Source: Ensifer sesbaniae | Lineage (GTDB): Bacteria; Pseudomonadota; Alphaproteobacteria; Rhizobiales; Rhizobiaceae | Length of the DNA stretch: 64,000 bases | Direction of reading: 5' to 3' | NCBI RefSeq assembly: GCF_013283665.1 | Contig: NZ_JABEKU010000001.1 | Coordinates: forward strand, 1,054,001 to 1,118,000 | In this document: positions 1 to 8,345 of the stretch, one piece after another | Numbering within the stretch: position 1 is the first letter of the stretch | How the letters are laid out: each line of letters opens with the position of its first letter | Notes under the pieces: generated by a model | The model's database searches: none | What the model saw: the letters and a program-made list of their open reading frames with translations, nothing else | Told to the model about the DNA's origin: nothing | Position numbers and translations under genes: made by a program

Positions 1-83
1 TTCAGAGCTGTTTATTTTGGCAGCTCGTTCGACTCTGGACCCGACGGAATACAAGGAAACTCCCATCCGGTTGCCGGATAACA

Positions 84-108
84 ATACCCCGCCGGAGCGG
101 CGGGGTAT
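84..108 (-). terminator. Hairpin downstream of the sugar operon
   Basis: A perfect 10-bp inverted repeat (84-93 with 99-108, 5-nt loop) lies about 30 bases past the stop codon of the last gene of the leftward operon. The stem is very GC-rich. The bases that follow on the minus strand are only moderately T-rich, so it is a probable but not textbook intrinsic terminator. Confidence 0.6.
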
Positions 109-138
109 CTGAACAATGGTCCTTTTGACGCATTTCGG

Positions 139-1863
139 TCAGTGGCTTTCGCGCAGGACCTCGCTGCCGCTGCCACCGACGAGGAAATCCAGGTCCGCGC
201 CCTTGTCAGCCTGCAGCACCGTGTCCTGGTAAAGCTTGTAATAGCCGCGCGTCCACTTCTGCGACGGCGCCTGCCAGGCGGCCATGCGCGTCGCAAACTC
301 CTCGTCGCTGATCATCAGGTTGAGCTCGCCCTTCATTGCGTCGAGGCGGATACGGTCGCCGGTCTTGACGATGGCGAGCGGCCCGCCCGCGTTCGATTCC
401 GGACTGACGTGCAGGACGACGGTGCCGAAGGCGGTGCCGGACATGCGAGCGTCCGAAACGCGCACCATGTCGCGCACGCCTTTTTCCACCAGTCGCCGCG
501 GGATCGGCATGTTGCCGACTTCGGCCATTCCCGGATAGCCTTTCGGTCCGCAGCCCTTGAGCACGAGGATAGTGTCCTCGGTCACCGGCAGATCCGGATC
601 GTCGATCTTTGCCTTCAGGTCCTCAATGGTCTCGAAGACATAGGCAGGGCCCTCGTGCACGAGCAGATGCTCGCTCGCAGCCGATGGCTTGATGACGGCA
701 CCGTTCGGCGCGAGGTTACCCTTGAGCACGCGGATGCCGGCAGCGGCCCTGAGCGGATTGTCGAGCGGACGGATGACGTCGTCGTTATAGACCTCGGCGT
801 CTTCCCAATACTTGCTGATCGGAACGCCGAAGACCGTCGGCGCATCGGCATGCAGCAGATGCTGGATGCGGTTCATGACTGCCGGCAGGCCGCCCGCATA
901 GGCGAGATCCTCGATCAGATACTTGCCCGACGGCATGCAATTGACGATGCACGGCACCTGGCTTCCGACGCGGTCGAAGTCCTCGAGACAGAGATCGACG
1001 CCGGCACGGCCGGCAATCGCCAGCATGTGAACGACGGCATTGGTCGATCCACCGACAGCGGCGTTGGCGACGATGCCGTTCTCGAAATTCTTCTTGGTCA
1101 GCACCTTCGACAGGCGCAAATCCTCATGCACCATCTCGACGATGCGTTTTCCCGTCATGTGCGACAGCGCCATGCGGCGGGCGTCGACGGCGGGCAGCGC
1201 CGCATTGGTCGGCAACGACAGGCCCATCGCCTCGACGACCGAGGCCATGGTGGTGGCCGTGCCCATGGTCATGCAGACGCCCGGCGAGCGCGACATGCCG
1301 CTTTCGGCCGCCATGAATTCCTGCATGCTCATTTCACCGGCGCGTACGGCCTCGGAGAATTTCCACACATCCGTGCCGGAGCCGATGTCCTTGCCCTTCC
1401 ACTTGCCGTTCAGCATCGGACCAGAGGAGACGACGATCGTCGGCAGGTCGACGGAGGCTGCCCCCATCAGCTGGCCGGGCGTGGTCTTGTCGCAGCCGCC
1501 GAGCAGCACCACGCCGTCGATGCCGTAGGCGCGGATCGCTTCTTCGACGTCCATGGCGAGCAGGTTGCGGAAGAGCATCGCGGTCGGCCGCATCTGCGTC
1601 TCGCCGAGCGAGGACACCGGGAACTCGACCGGAAAGCCGCCGGCCTCCCAGACGCCGCGTTTCACACCCTCTGCCAAAATGCGCAGGTGGCTGTTGCAGG
1701 GCGTCAGTTCCGACCAGGTATTGCAGATGCCGATGATCGGGCGGCCGTCGAAAACATGGTCCGGAAATCCCTGGTTCTTCATCCAGGAACGATGGATGAA
1801 GCCATCCTTGTGGGTGCCGCCGTACCAGTGGCGGCTGCGCAGTTCTTTCTTCTTGTCGCTCAT
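139..1863 (-). CDS. Sugar-acid dehydratase of the IlvD/Edd family
   Basis: 574 aa. Fe-S dependent dehydratase converting an aldonate (probably D-galactonate, possibly L-arabinonate) to its 2-keto-3-deoxy acid. The whole length resembles Rhizobium L-arabinonate/galactonate dehydratases rather than branched-chain IlvD. The three cluster cysteines are visible: C56 (in TPCNSH), C124 (GGCDKTTPG) and C197 (SPGVCMTMGTA). The ATG is preceded by a strong Shine-Dalgarno (GAGGAGGGAG). It is the last gene of the operon, 81 bases after the lactonase gene. Neighbouring kinase and aldolase genes that act on KDGal and KDPGal favour galactonate as substrate, but sequence alone does not fix this. Confidence 0.85.
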   Translation of the reverse strand: MSDKKKELRSRHWYGGTHKDGFIHRSWMKNQGFPDHVFDGRPIIGICNTWSELTPCNSHLRILAEGVKRGVWEAGGFPVEFPVSSLGETQMRPTAMLFRNLLAMDVEEAIRAYGIDGVVLLGGCDKTTPGQLMGAASVDLPTIVVSSGPMLNGKWKGKDIGSGTDVWKFSEAVRAGEMSMQEFMAAESGMSRSPGVCMTMGTATTMASVVEAMGLSLPTNAALPAVDARRMALSHMTGKRIVEMVHEDLRLSKVLTKKNFENGIVANAAVGGSTNAVVHMLAIAGRAGVDLCLEDFDRVGSQVPCIVNCMPSGKYLIEDLAYAGGLPAVMNRIQHLLHADAPTVFGVPISKYWEDAEVYNDDVIRPLDNPLRAAAGIRVLKGNLAPNGAVIKPSAASEHLLVHEGPAYVFETIEDLKAKIDDPDLPVTEDTILVLKGCGPKGYPGMAEVGNMPIPRRLVEKGVRDMVRVSDARMSGTAFGTVVLHVSPESNAGGPLAIVKTGDRIRLDAMKGELNLMISDEEFATRMAAWQAPSQKWTRGYYKLYQDTVLQADKGADLDFLVGGSGSEVLRESH

Positions 1864-1944
1864 GCGAGCTCCCTCCTCACCATGCGATGAAACGCGTGGC
1901 TGAATTGTATGACTTTTTATTGGCGCTTCGCCAAGAGGTTCCGT

Positions 1945-2829
1945 TCAGAGTCGGAAGGACGGTTCAAACCGACCCTTGACGCTGATGCCGAGATCGAAGG
2001 TCTTGCCGGCATGGGGGTCGATGGCGCGCGTGGCGTCGTCCATGTCCTGCCAGGCGGATGTCACCAGCATGCGATCGGCCCTCGACCCGATAAAGGCCGT
2101 GCAACTCGGCTGCGCCGTCGGCACCGCATAACGCGCGAACCGCGCACCGTCGGGCCGGTAGACGTCGACCGTGCCGCTGCCCCAGCGGGCGTTCCATATC
2201 AGGCCGTCGGCATCGCACACGGAGCCGTCAATGCCACCGGCTTCGCCGCTGCTGTCGACAAGCAGGCTGGGTTCCCCCTTCGGCAGTCCGGTCTCCGCGT
2301 CGATATCGACGCGCATCAGGTGGTTGACGTCGGTGTCGACGAAATAAGCGACGGTTCCATCGGGCGAAAAGCAGATGCTGTTCGGAATGGTGATCCGGTC
2401 GTAGAGCTTCGTCACCGTCGTACCGGCCACGTGATAGATCGCGCCGGCGCCCTTCTCGGCGCTGCGTCCCATGGTGCCGATCCACAGCGAACCGGAAACA
2501 TGGACGCGGCCGTCGTTCGAGCGATTGCCGGGCTTGTCCTCAAGCGTGGTGAGCAAGCTGAGGACGCCGGTCTTCGTGTCCCTGACGAACAGGCCCTGGT
2601 CGGAGGCGATCAGTTGCCGCGACGGATCGATGACGGCAAGCACGCTGCCGAGGAATGGCAGGTCGTGCACGGCCTTGCGGCCGGTTTCGAGATGCAGTTC
2701 GTGCAGTTCCTGGCCCTTGATGTTGAACCACCAGGCGGTTCCGCTGGCCGGGTCGTAGGTTGGGCCTTCGCCGAGGATCGAAGTCGCCTCGCAAAGGATG
2801 CTGCCGGAAAAAGGAATGGTATCGCTCAT
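1945..2829 (-). CDS. SMP-30/gluconolactonase family lactonase
   Basis: 294 aa, the usual size for SMP-30/LRE beta-propeller lactonases. It would hydrolyse the sugar lactone made by the upstream dehydrogenase. Likely divalent-metal ligands are E21 (in GEGP), N149 (in IPNS) and D200 (in IDGS), by analogy with human SMP30; the substrate-pocket motif NRSNDGR lies at 101-107. Its ATG overlaps the aldolase stop codon by one base (TGATG), which points to translational coupling. The exact lactone is inferred from context. Confidence 0.82.
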   Translation of the reverse strand: MSDTIPFSGSILCEATSILGEGPTYDPASGTAWWFNIKGQELHELHLETGRKAVHDLPFLGSVLAVIDPSRQLIASDQGLFVRDTKTGVLSLLTTLEDKPGNRSNDGRVHVSGSLWIGTMGRSAEKGAGAIYHVAGTTVTKLYDRITIPNSICFSPDGTVAYFVDTDVNHLMRVDIDAETGLPKGEPSLLVDSSGEAGGIDGSVCDADGLIWNARWGSGTVDVYRPDGARFARYAVPTAQPSCTAFIGSRADRMLVTSAWQDMDDATRAIDPHAGKTFDLGISVKGRFEPSFRL

Positions 2830-3464
2830 CAGCGTGCTCCATAGACGGTGTCATAGGCCTTGATGGTTGCGACGGCGCGTTCGCGGACGTTGGCGGCGTT
2901 CATGCCCGGCTTGTAAAGGCTGGAGCCGAGGCCGAAGCTGCGGATGCCGGCCTTGGCGTAGTCCCCGAAATTCGCGTCGGAAACGCCACCGACGGCGGCA
3001 ATCTCGAGGTCGGGCGGCAGGATCGCGCGGATCGCGGTAATGCCCGATGGCCCGAGCACGCTTGCCGGGAAGAACTTGAGGCCGGTCGCGCCGGCTGCCG
3101 CCGCCGAAAGCGCTTCGGTCGGGGTGAGTACGCCGGGCATGGTCACCATGCCCTTTTCTGCCGCAAGGGAAATGACCGCTGGCTCGACGTTCGGGCTCAC
3201 CATCAGCCGCCCGCCGACATCGGCAAGCTGCTCCACCTGCGTCGTCGTCAGCACCGTGCCGGCGCCGATCAGGCAATTCTCCGGCGCCATTTTCACCGCA
3301 GTTTCGATCGAGTGGAACGGATCGGGGGAGTTCAGCGGGATCTCGATTGCGGTGAAGCCGGTTTCGATCAGCGCGCCGACGACGCCTTCGGTTTCCTCGG
3401 GCTTGAGGCCACGCAGGATCGCGATCAGCGGATATTTCATCGGCGGAAAGGGAATGCGGTTCAT
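2829..3464 (-). CDS. dgoA: 2-dehydro-3-deoxy-6-phosphogalactonate aldolase
   Basis: 211 aa. Class I KDPG/KDPGal aldolase that splits KDPGal into pyruvate and glyceraldehyde-3-phosphate. It aligns well with E. coli DgoA: LIAILRG near residue 13, E41 in EIPLNSP, IGAGTV at 66-71, and Schiff-base lysine K130 in GLKFFPAS. The C-terminal GLGSSLYKPG matches the DgoA phosphate-binding end. It sits 15 bases after dgoK. A KDPG-type (Eda) role is less likely because of the DgoA-like motifs and the DgoK neighbour. Confidence 0.88.
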   Translation of the reverse strand: MNRIPFPPMKYPLIAILRGLKPEETEGVVGALIETGFTAIEIPLNSPDPFHSIETAVKMAPENCLIGAGTVLTTTQVEQLADVGGRLMVSPNVEPAVISLAAEKGMVTMPGVLTPTEALSAAAAGATGLKFFPASVLGPSGITAIRAILPPDLEIAAVGGVSDANFGDYAKAGIRSFGLGSSLYKPGMNAANVRERAVATIKAYDTVYGAR

Positions 3465-3479
3465 GAGCTTGTCTTTCGT

Positions 3480-4397
3480 TCAGAGGGGCCAGATCGCCTG
3501 GGCGGCGGTCGAGAGGCCGGCGCGGACCGCCGTGTCGGCATCGACGACCCTGAGCGGGCGGTCGAGGCTTTCGAGCGCGGCTTGATAAAGTGTACCGAGT
3601 GAACCGGAGGCGACGAGGCAGATGCCGTCGATCGTCTCGGCTGAGGCCAGTGCGCCGGCGATCTCGAGGCCGATCAGCGTGCCCGACAGCAACGCCTTGG
3701 CGTCGGTCGCACTGGCACCGTGCAGCAATTGTCCGGCACGCGCGCCGAAGATCAGGCTGGTCGCAAGCGCGGGATTAGTGCGGGCCTCCGCGACTGCCGC
3801 CGCGAAAGCGGGATGATCACCAGAAAAGGCATGCGCGTCGGCGATCGAGTGGCTGAGGATCGAATGTTTCGAGATCACGTCGAACAATTCGCCGGTCATG
3901 AAGGTGGAAAAGCCGCTAACTGCGCCGTCTTCGAGGCGAACCCATTTGCTGTGCGTCCCCGGCATGCAGACGAGGTGGCGGCCGCGGCCGAGTTCGCTGG
4001 CGGCGCCGAGCAATTGCGTTTCCTCGCCGCGCATGACGTCCGGGTGCCGCCTGTCGCGTTGCGCGAGACCCGGCAGGATGCGGATGTCCCGATCTAGATC
4101 CGGCACCGCCACCGCATGGGCGGCGATGTCGGTAAGGGCCGCCGGGGTATCGAGATAGCCGGCCTCGACCCAGCCCTGTTTGGCGCCGGCCATGCCGCAG
4201 ATGATCGCGGGCAGGTGGCCGGGCGCGTCGACTGCAGCAAGGTGCCGTTCCAGGACGGCGTGGAAACCGCTCTTGTTGGCGGTCGTCATGCCTTCGCCGC
4301 TGCGGCGTTCGGCAAGCACAGAGCCGTCCTCGCCGATGATCCACAGCCGGAAACTCGTGGTTCCCCAGTCGACTGCGGCATAATAGGCTGCCGTCAT
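3480..4397 (-). CDS. dgoK: 2-dehydro-3-deoxygalactonokinase
   Basis: 305 aa from the ATG at 4397. DgoK-family sugar-acid kinase of the actin-like ATPase fold, phosphorylating 2-keto-3-deoxygalactonate. The N-terminal phosphate-1 motif is visible (DWGTTSFRLW), as are CGMAGAKQGW and PGTHSKWV. A longer frame runs upstream to 4556, but the chosen ATG overlaps the stop of the SDR gene by one base and begins exactly where family members start. Translational coupling with the SDR is likely. Confidence 0.88.
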   Translation of the reverse strand: MTAAYYAAVDWGTTSFRLWIIGEDGSVLAERRSGEGMTTANKSGFHAVLERHLAAVDAPGHLPAIICGMAGAKQGWVEAGYLDTPAALTDIAAHAVAVPDLDRDIRILPGLAQRDRRHPDVMRGEETQLLGAASELGRGRHLVCMPGTHSKWVRLEDGAVSGFSTFMTGELFDVISKHSILSHSIADAHAFSGDHPAFAAAVAEARTNPALATSLIFGARAGQLLHGASATDAKALLSGTLIGLEIAGALASAETIDGICLVASGSLGTLYQAALESLDRPLRVVDADTAVRAGLSTAAQAIWPL

Positions 4398-5176
4398 CAA
4401 AGTGCGCCTCCATCGATGATCATTGTTTGTGCGGTCATGCCCGAGGAGCAGTCCGACGCGAGGTAAAGGCAGGGCCCGACGAGATCGTCGGCGGTCAGGC
4501 TGCGCTTCAGGCACTGCCTTTCCTGCATCTTGGCGATTGCCACGTCGCTGAGCCACAGCCGCTTCTGCCGTTCGGTGACGATCATGCCGGGCAGGATTGC
4601 GTTGACGCGGACATTGTCGGGCCCGAGCCTGCCGGCGAGCGATTTGGTCAGGCCGACGATGCCGGCCTTCGCCGTCGCATAGGCTGGAATTTCGCCCATG
4701 TTGAGCAGAAAGGCGATCGACGAGAAATTGACGATCGAGCCGCCGCCGGCTTGCCGCATGTGCGGCGCCACCGCCTGGCTCATGAAGAAGAAGTGCCTGA
4801 GGTTGACCGCCTGGCTTTCGTCCCAGCTCTCTTCGGTTACGGCTTCCAATGCCTGGCGATCATCGCGCGCCGCATTGTTGACGAGCACATGGATTGCACC
4901 GAGCGATTCTGCCGCCGCTTCCGCCGTATGGCGCACCGCTTCGATATCGCGCAGGTCACCGGGAATGAAATGCGGCTTGTAGCCGGTTTGATCGTCGAGC
5001 CGTTCGCAGAGATCGGCGCCTGCCCGCTCGTCGATATCGACGAAGGCGACCTGCGCACCCTGGCGCACGAAACCCTCGACCAGGGCGGCGCCGATACCCG
5101 AGCCGCCGCCGGTTACCAGCACGCAGCGGTCATGCAAGTCGTGAAACTGTACCTTGGGTGCCGGCATGTCCCGCAT
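4397..5176 (-). CDS. SDR-family sugar (probably galactose) 1-dehydrogenase
   Basis: 259 aa classical short-chain dehydrogenase. The cofactor motif TGGGSGIG is at 22-29, NNAA at 100-103, and catalytic S153, Y166 and K170 are in place. It would oxidise the aldose to its lactone with NAD(P), the first step of the De Ley-Doudoroff route that the next four genes complete. It resembles rhizobial galactose dehydrogenases. First gene of the operon, divergent from the IclR regulator. A second ATG (codon 4) is also possible. The substrate call is inferred from the dgoK/dgoA genes. Confidence 0.75.
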   Translation of the reverse strand: MRDMPAPKVQFHDLHDRCVLVTGGGSGIGAALVEGFVRQGAQVAFVDIDERAGADLCERLDDQTGYKPHFIPGDLRDIEAVRHTAEAAAESLGAIHVLVNNAARDDRQALEAVTEESWDESQAVNLRHFFFMSQAVAPHMRQAGGGSIVNFSSIAFLLNMGEIPAYATAKAGIVGLTKSLAGRLGPDNVRVNAILPGMIVTERQKRLWLSDVAIAKMQERQCLKRSLTADDLVGPCLYLASDCSSGMTAQTMIIDGGAL

Positions 5177-5200
5177 TCCCCCGTGAAGGTCGATTATAGT

Positions 5201-5219
5201 AGTTCCATTATTCGGAACT
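5201..5219. promoter_or_regulatory. Palindromic operator candidate between the SDR gene and the IclR gene
   Basis: AGTTCC at 5201-5206 is mirrored by GGAACT at 5214-5219 with a 7-base spacer. It lies in the 130-base AT-rich divergent promoter region, about 25 bases upstream of the SDR gene. A second TGGAAT half-site follows at about 5232. Position and symmetry fit an IclR-family operator, but no binding data exist. Confidence 0.5.
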
Positions 5220-5306
5220 TGATTTTAGTATATGGAATTATCGTGTCGAAGCGTCTATCTTGTCAAGATCAGGCGCGCGACGGCGGCAGCCACGTGAGAC
5301 AAGCGA

Positions 5307-6128
5307 ATGACGATGACAAACGAGACGATGGCAGCGCCTGAGGGGCGTGGGGAGGCCGGCACGGGCACGCTCGGCAAGGCGATCGCGGTGCTGGAAGCAG
5401 TGGTTACCGCAGACGGCCCGCAGCGCTTTACCGATATTCTTGCCCGGTCCGGCCAGCCGCGTGGCACATTGCATCGGCTGCTCAGCCACCTCGTCGAAGA
5501 AGGGCTGCTGATTCAGCGCCGCGATCTGTCCTACGAGCCCGGCCTTCGGCTGCTGACGCTTGCCTATCGTTCCTGGTCTACCAACCGCTTTCGCGACGTC
5601 GCCGAACCGCATCTGCAGCGCCTGCACGAATTGACCGGCGAGACCGTGCATCTCGGCATCCTGCGCGAAACGGAGATCGTCTATGTCGACAAGGTCGAGA
5701 GCCGGCAGACGGTACGCATGAGCTCGCAGATCGGCAAGGCCTCACCGGCCTATTGTACCGGCATCGGCAAGGCGGCGTTGTCCTTGCTGGGGCAGCCGGA
5801 ACTGGAGCATTTGCTGGCGAGGACCGAGTTTCACCCCTTCACCTCGCACACGCATCGTTCGGCGGCGACACTGCTCGCGGAAGTCGAAGAAATCCGGCGC
5901 GACGGGCATGCCTTCGATCGCGAAGAGCATGAAGCAGAGATTCGTTGCGTGGCTGCACCCATCGCTATTCCCGGTAGTGAACTTGCCGCCGGAATTTCGG
6001 TGACGGGGCCGGCCTACCGGGTCAGCATGGAGCAACTGGTGGCCTGGGCAACACCTGTGCGTGAAGCGGCTCGGGCGATCGCCGAAGAGGCTGCGATCCG
6101 GCTCGGACCCGGGCGCAGTGGACCTTGA
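5307..6128 (+). CDS. IclR-family transcriptional regulator of the sugar operon
   Basis: 273 aa. An N-terminal winged helix-turn-helix (about residues 20-85, with RGTLHRLLSHLVEEGLL) is followed by the IclR effector domain (about 95-265, with AYCTGIGKAALS and FDREEHEAEIRCVAAPI). Transcribed divergently from the dehydrogenase-dgoKA operon, so it probably represses that operon in the absence of its sugar or sugar-acid inducer. The start is uncertain: two in-frame ATGs lie close together and neither has a strong Shine-Dalgarno. Confidence 0.88.
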   Translation: MTMTNETMAAPEGRGEAGTGTLGKAIAVLEAVVTADGPQRFTDILARSGQPRGTLHRLLSHLVEEGLLIQRRDLSYEPGLRLLTLAYRSWSTNRFRDVAEPHLQRLHELTGETVHLGILRETEIVYVDKVESRQTVRMSSQIGKASPAYCTGIGKAALSLLGQPELEHLLARTEFHPFTSHTHRSAATLLAEVEEIRRDGHAFDREEHEAEIRCVAAPIAIPGSELAAGISVTGPAYRVSMEQLVAWATPVREAARAIAEEAAIRLGPGRSGP

Positions 6129-6319
6129 ATTCACTTTACGGTAAATTAGAAACATCGACTGGACGCGACGCGTCAAGCTCGATAACTTTAATATATCAGA
6201 CTCGGGTTCGTGGATGGTCTTAGTCTGGTGTGGTTTTGGTACTTGTAGAATTTTTGACATAATCTTCATGCGGCGTCAGCGGCCCCTTTCTGGCCGCCGG
6301 ATGCGGAGAAGGGCGGAAG

Positions 6320-7060
6320 ATGATCGATTTCAGCGCGAATTTGTCGTCGTTGACGCTTCCTGATGGGCGGAGCATCCGGGGGCCGATCTGTTGCGAAGAG
6401 GACTTTCGGCGAGTGATCGCCCAGGTCGCGGATGCTTACGGTTTCCGGGGCTTTCTGGTGCTTGCGGTCCCGGACACGGGCTCCAGCAGCCTATCGGCCA
6501 ACGCACTTATGACCAATTATCCGACAGCGTTTCTGCAGGGCTATGACAGCGCCGGCCTGATCAATGGCAGTCCGGTGATCCAGCGCCTGCGCCGCAGCAC
6601 CATTCCCTTCACCTATGACGCGCATCAACTGGCGCGTCGCCGCTCAGATGGCAAGGGCGATGCCGCCATTTGCGTTTTCGAGCAGGCGAACATGCCGCGC
6701 GGCCTCTATCTGCCGGTGCATGACGCGAACGGTCATCGCGCGGCGATCGCCTTCGGCGGCGATCGCCCCGTCGTCTCGAACGACGAGTTGCAGGAGCTCA
6801 ATCTGTGGGCCGGCGTGCTCTACAGCAAGTACATCGAAATTCGTGAGCGCGATCGCCGCGGGGCGGGCAGCCTCTCGCGCCGCGAGGTGGAGTGCCTGCG
6901 TTGGGCGGCCGCCGGCAAGACCACCAGCGAGATGGCGAAAATCCTGGCGCTGTCCGAGTATACCGTCAACCACTACCTCAACCGCGCGACGCGCAAGCTG
7001 GACTCGGTCAACCGCGTCCAGACCGTCGCGAAGGCCATGCGCGCCGGTCTCATCAATTGA
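6320..7060 (+). CDS. LuxR-like regulator, first of a tandem pair
   Basis: 246 aa. The N-terminal half resembles the autoinducer-binding domain; the C-terminal half (about 180-246) is a LuxR/GerE helix-turn-helix with LSRREVECLRWAAAGKT and SEYTVNHYLNRATRKL. Shine-Dalgarno GGGCGGAAG precedes the ATG. No luxI-type synthase is in the window. The Asp of the canonical DP motif appears replaced (NGSPV) and the pocket Trp after PF is Tyr, so it may be a solo that does not bind a standard acyl-homoserine lactone. It has a paralogue immediately downstream. Confidence 0.85.
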   Translation: MIDFSANLSSLTLPDGRSIRGPICCEEDFRRVIAQVADAYGFRGFLVLAVPDTGSSSLSANALMTNYPTAFLQGYDSAGLINGSPVIQRLRRSTIPFTYDAHQLARRRSDGKGDAAICVFEQANMPRGLYLPVHDANGHRAAIAFGGDRPVVSNDELQELNLWAGVLYSKYIEIRERDRRGAGSLSRREVECLRWAAAGKTTSEMAKILALSEYTVNHYLNRATRKLDSVNRVQTVAKAMRAGLIN

Positions 7061-7202
7061 TGATCGGTGCCGGCCGCCCCTGAAGCGGACGGCCCGTCTG
7101 CGCTTCGCGAAGGAAATACACAGACTTTTGGGCCGGGGAGGCAGCGATTCTCGATCATCTGTTGGCATTGGCGGGCCGCTCGGTCTATTTGATAATTGAT
7201 GA

Positions 7203-7976
7203 ATGCCATGGAACGCGCGAATGCAGGATACGATGACGGCCGGGATGACTGACGCAGATCTGCCCCGGGGCGGCGATTTCGCGTCCGAGATCGCAACGCT
7301 TGAGACCCAGTTCGATATCATCCGCTATATGCGGCGGATTACGCAGGTCTTCGGCTTCAAGACCTTTCTGATCTGCTCGATCCCCTCGATCGATGTGGAG
7401 CGCCTGGCCGCGAGCACCGTCATCTCCAACATGCCGGCGGAACTGCTGAACAAATATGACAGCCTGTCGATGCTGCGCTTCAGTACCGGCGTGCGTCGCC
7501 TGCGCGAGACGACGACGCCGTTCCAGGTGACGCTCGAAGCCTGGGAAGGCGAGAGCGGAAAACCGGAAACCGCGTCCGAATACATCACGATGCTGCGCGA
7601 GAACGGCATCTTCCAGGCGAGCTATTTCCCGGTTCATGACGCCGAGGGCGGCCGCGGCGCGGTCATCCTGATGGGGCCGCTGGTCGAATTGCCGATGACG
7701 GTGACCATGGAACTGCAGATGATTGCGATCCATGTCTACAATCGCCTCGCCGAGATCGGCTCTGTGTGGAAGAGCAGCGGCGCGGCGCTGTCGGAGCGCG
7801 AGATCCAGTGCCTGAGTTGGACCGCCGCCGGAAAGACCAGCTCTGAGATCGCCGGCATCCTCGGGCTCTCCGAACACACGGTCAATCACTATCTCAATCA
7901 CGTGACGAAGAAGCTCGACGCCGTGAACCGCACGCAGGCGGTCGTGAAGGCGATGAAGAAGGGCTATATCAGCTAA
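7203..7976 (+). CDS. LuxR-like regulator, second of a tandem pair
   Basis: 257 aa from the first ATG. Same architecture as the preceding gene, and the helix-turn-helix is clearly paralogous (LSEREIQCLSWTAAGKT; SEHTVNHYLNHVTKKL), indicating tandem duplication. The start is uncertain: ATGs at 7203, 7221 and 7233 are in frame, and the last has the best ribosome binding site (AGGA, 4-base spacing). Pocket residues typical of lactone binding are poorly kept here too (RFSTGV where DP is expected). The target genes are unknown. Confidence 0.83.
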   Translation: MPWNARMQDTMTAGMTDADLPRGGDFASEIATLETQFDIIRYMRRITQVFGFKTFLICSIPSIDVERLAASTVISNMPAELLNKYDSLSMLRFSTGVRRLRETTTPFQVTLEAWEGESGKPETASEYITMLRENGIFQASYFPVHDAEGGRGAVILMGPLVELPMTVTMELQMIAIHVYNRLAEIGSVWKSSGAALSEREIQCLSWTAAGKTSSEIAGILGLSEHTVNHYLNHVTKKLDAVNRTQAVVKAMKKGYIS

Positions 7977-8064
7977 CCCTGCCGGTGCCGAAGGCCGCTC
8001 CTTTTCTCGTGCGCTCCCTGTCCCGCGTTCACGAAGGGGATCGTCCATCGTAGCCGCTGAAATT

Positions 8065-8093
8065 CCGCAGCCTGTTGCGCAGAAGTGCGCAGC
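8065..8093. repeat. Diverged direct repeat with hairpin, copy B
   Basis: This segment and 8215-8244 share roughly 24 of 29 positions and each contains a small inverted repeat in its centre. Copy B is itself enclosed by near-complementary AAATTCCGC and GCGGATTT arms. The function is unknown. The pair could be the remains of a duplicated small gene on the minus strand. Confidence 0.45.
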
Positions 8094-8214
8094 GGATTTG
8101 CGATAGCGGCGCGAAAAACATCAAGAGCTTGAAGTGCAAGGAGCGCATCGGAAAGAGCGCGATGCGCCCTAAGCCTTCTGCGATCGCCGCCGACCTGCTT
8201 CATCCGTGGACGAT

Positions 8215-8244
8215 CTGCAGCCGGTTGCTCAGAAACTGAGCAGA
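8215..8244. repeat. Diverged direct repeat with hairpin, copy A
   Basis: Contains a perfect 7-bp stem with AAA loop (8226-8232 with 8236-8242) and matches copy B at 8065-8093. It overlaps a 26-codon minus-strand reading frame (start 8280) whose predicted peptide resembles the translation of copy B in the same strand (LSNRLQ versus LRNRLR). Confidence 0.45.
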
Positions 8245-8319
8245 TGCCCTGGCCGCCTCCTTCGTCGGAAATTCGCTCATCTATTTGAAATTTATCGCTG
8301 TTTTCGTCTGATGTGAATC

Positions 8320-8335
8320 TGGCACGCATCCTGCT
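8320..8335 (+). promoter_or_regulatory. Sigma-54 (RpoN) type promoter
   Basis: TGGCAC at 8320-8325, a 5-base spacer, then CTGCT at 8331-8335. This matches the -24/-12 consensus TGGCAC-N5-TTGCW at all but one position, with GG and GC elements exactly 12 bases apart. The predicted start is near 8344-8347. There is no coding start until mrp at 8539, so the transcript either has a long leader or is a small RNA. Confidence 0.65.
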
Positions 8336-8345
8336 TTTCTATTGG

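Noticed and set aside
142..1890. 582-codon open frame opposite the dehydratase gene
   Set aside because: Antisense shadow caused by third-position GC bias; no motifs and biased His/Arg/Asp composition. The same applies to 23771-25744, 35028-36989 and 40774-42681.
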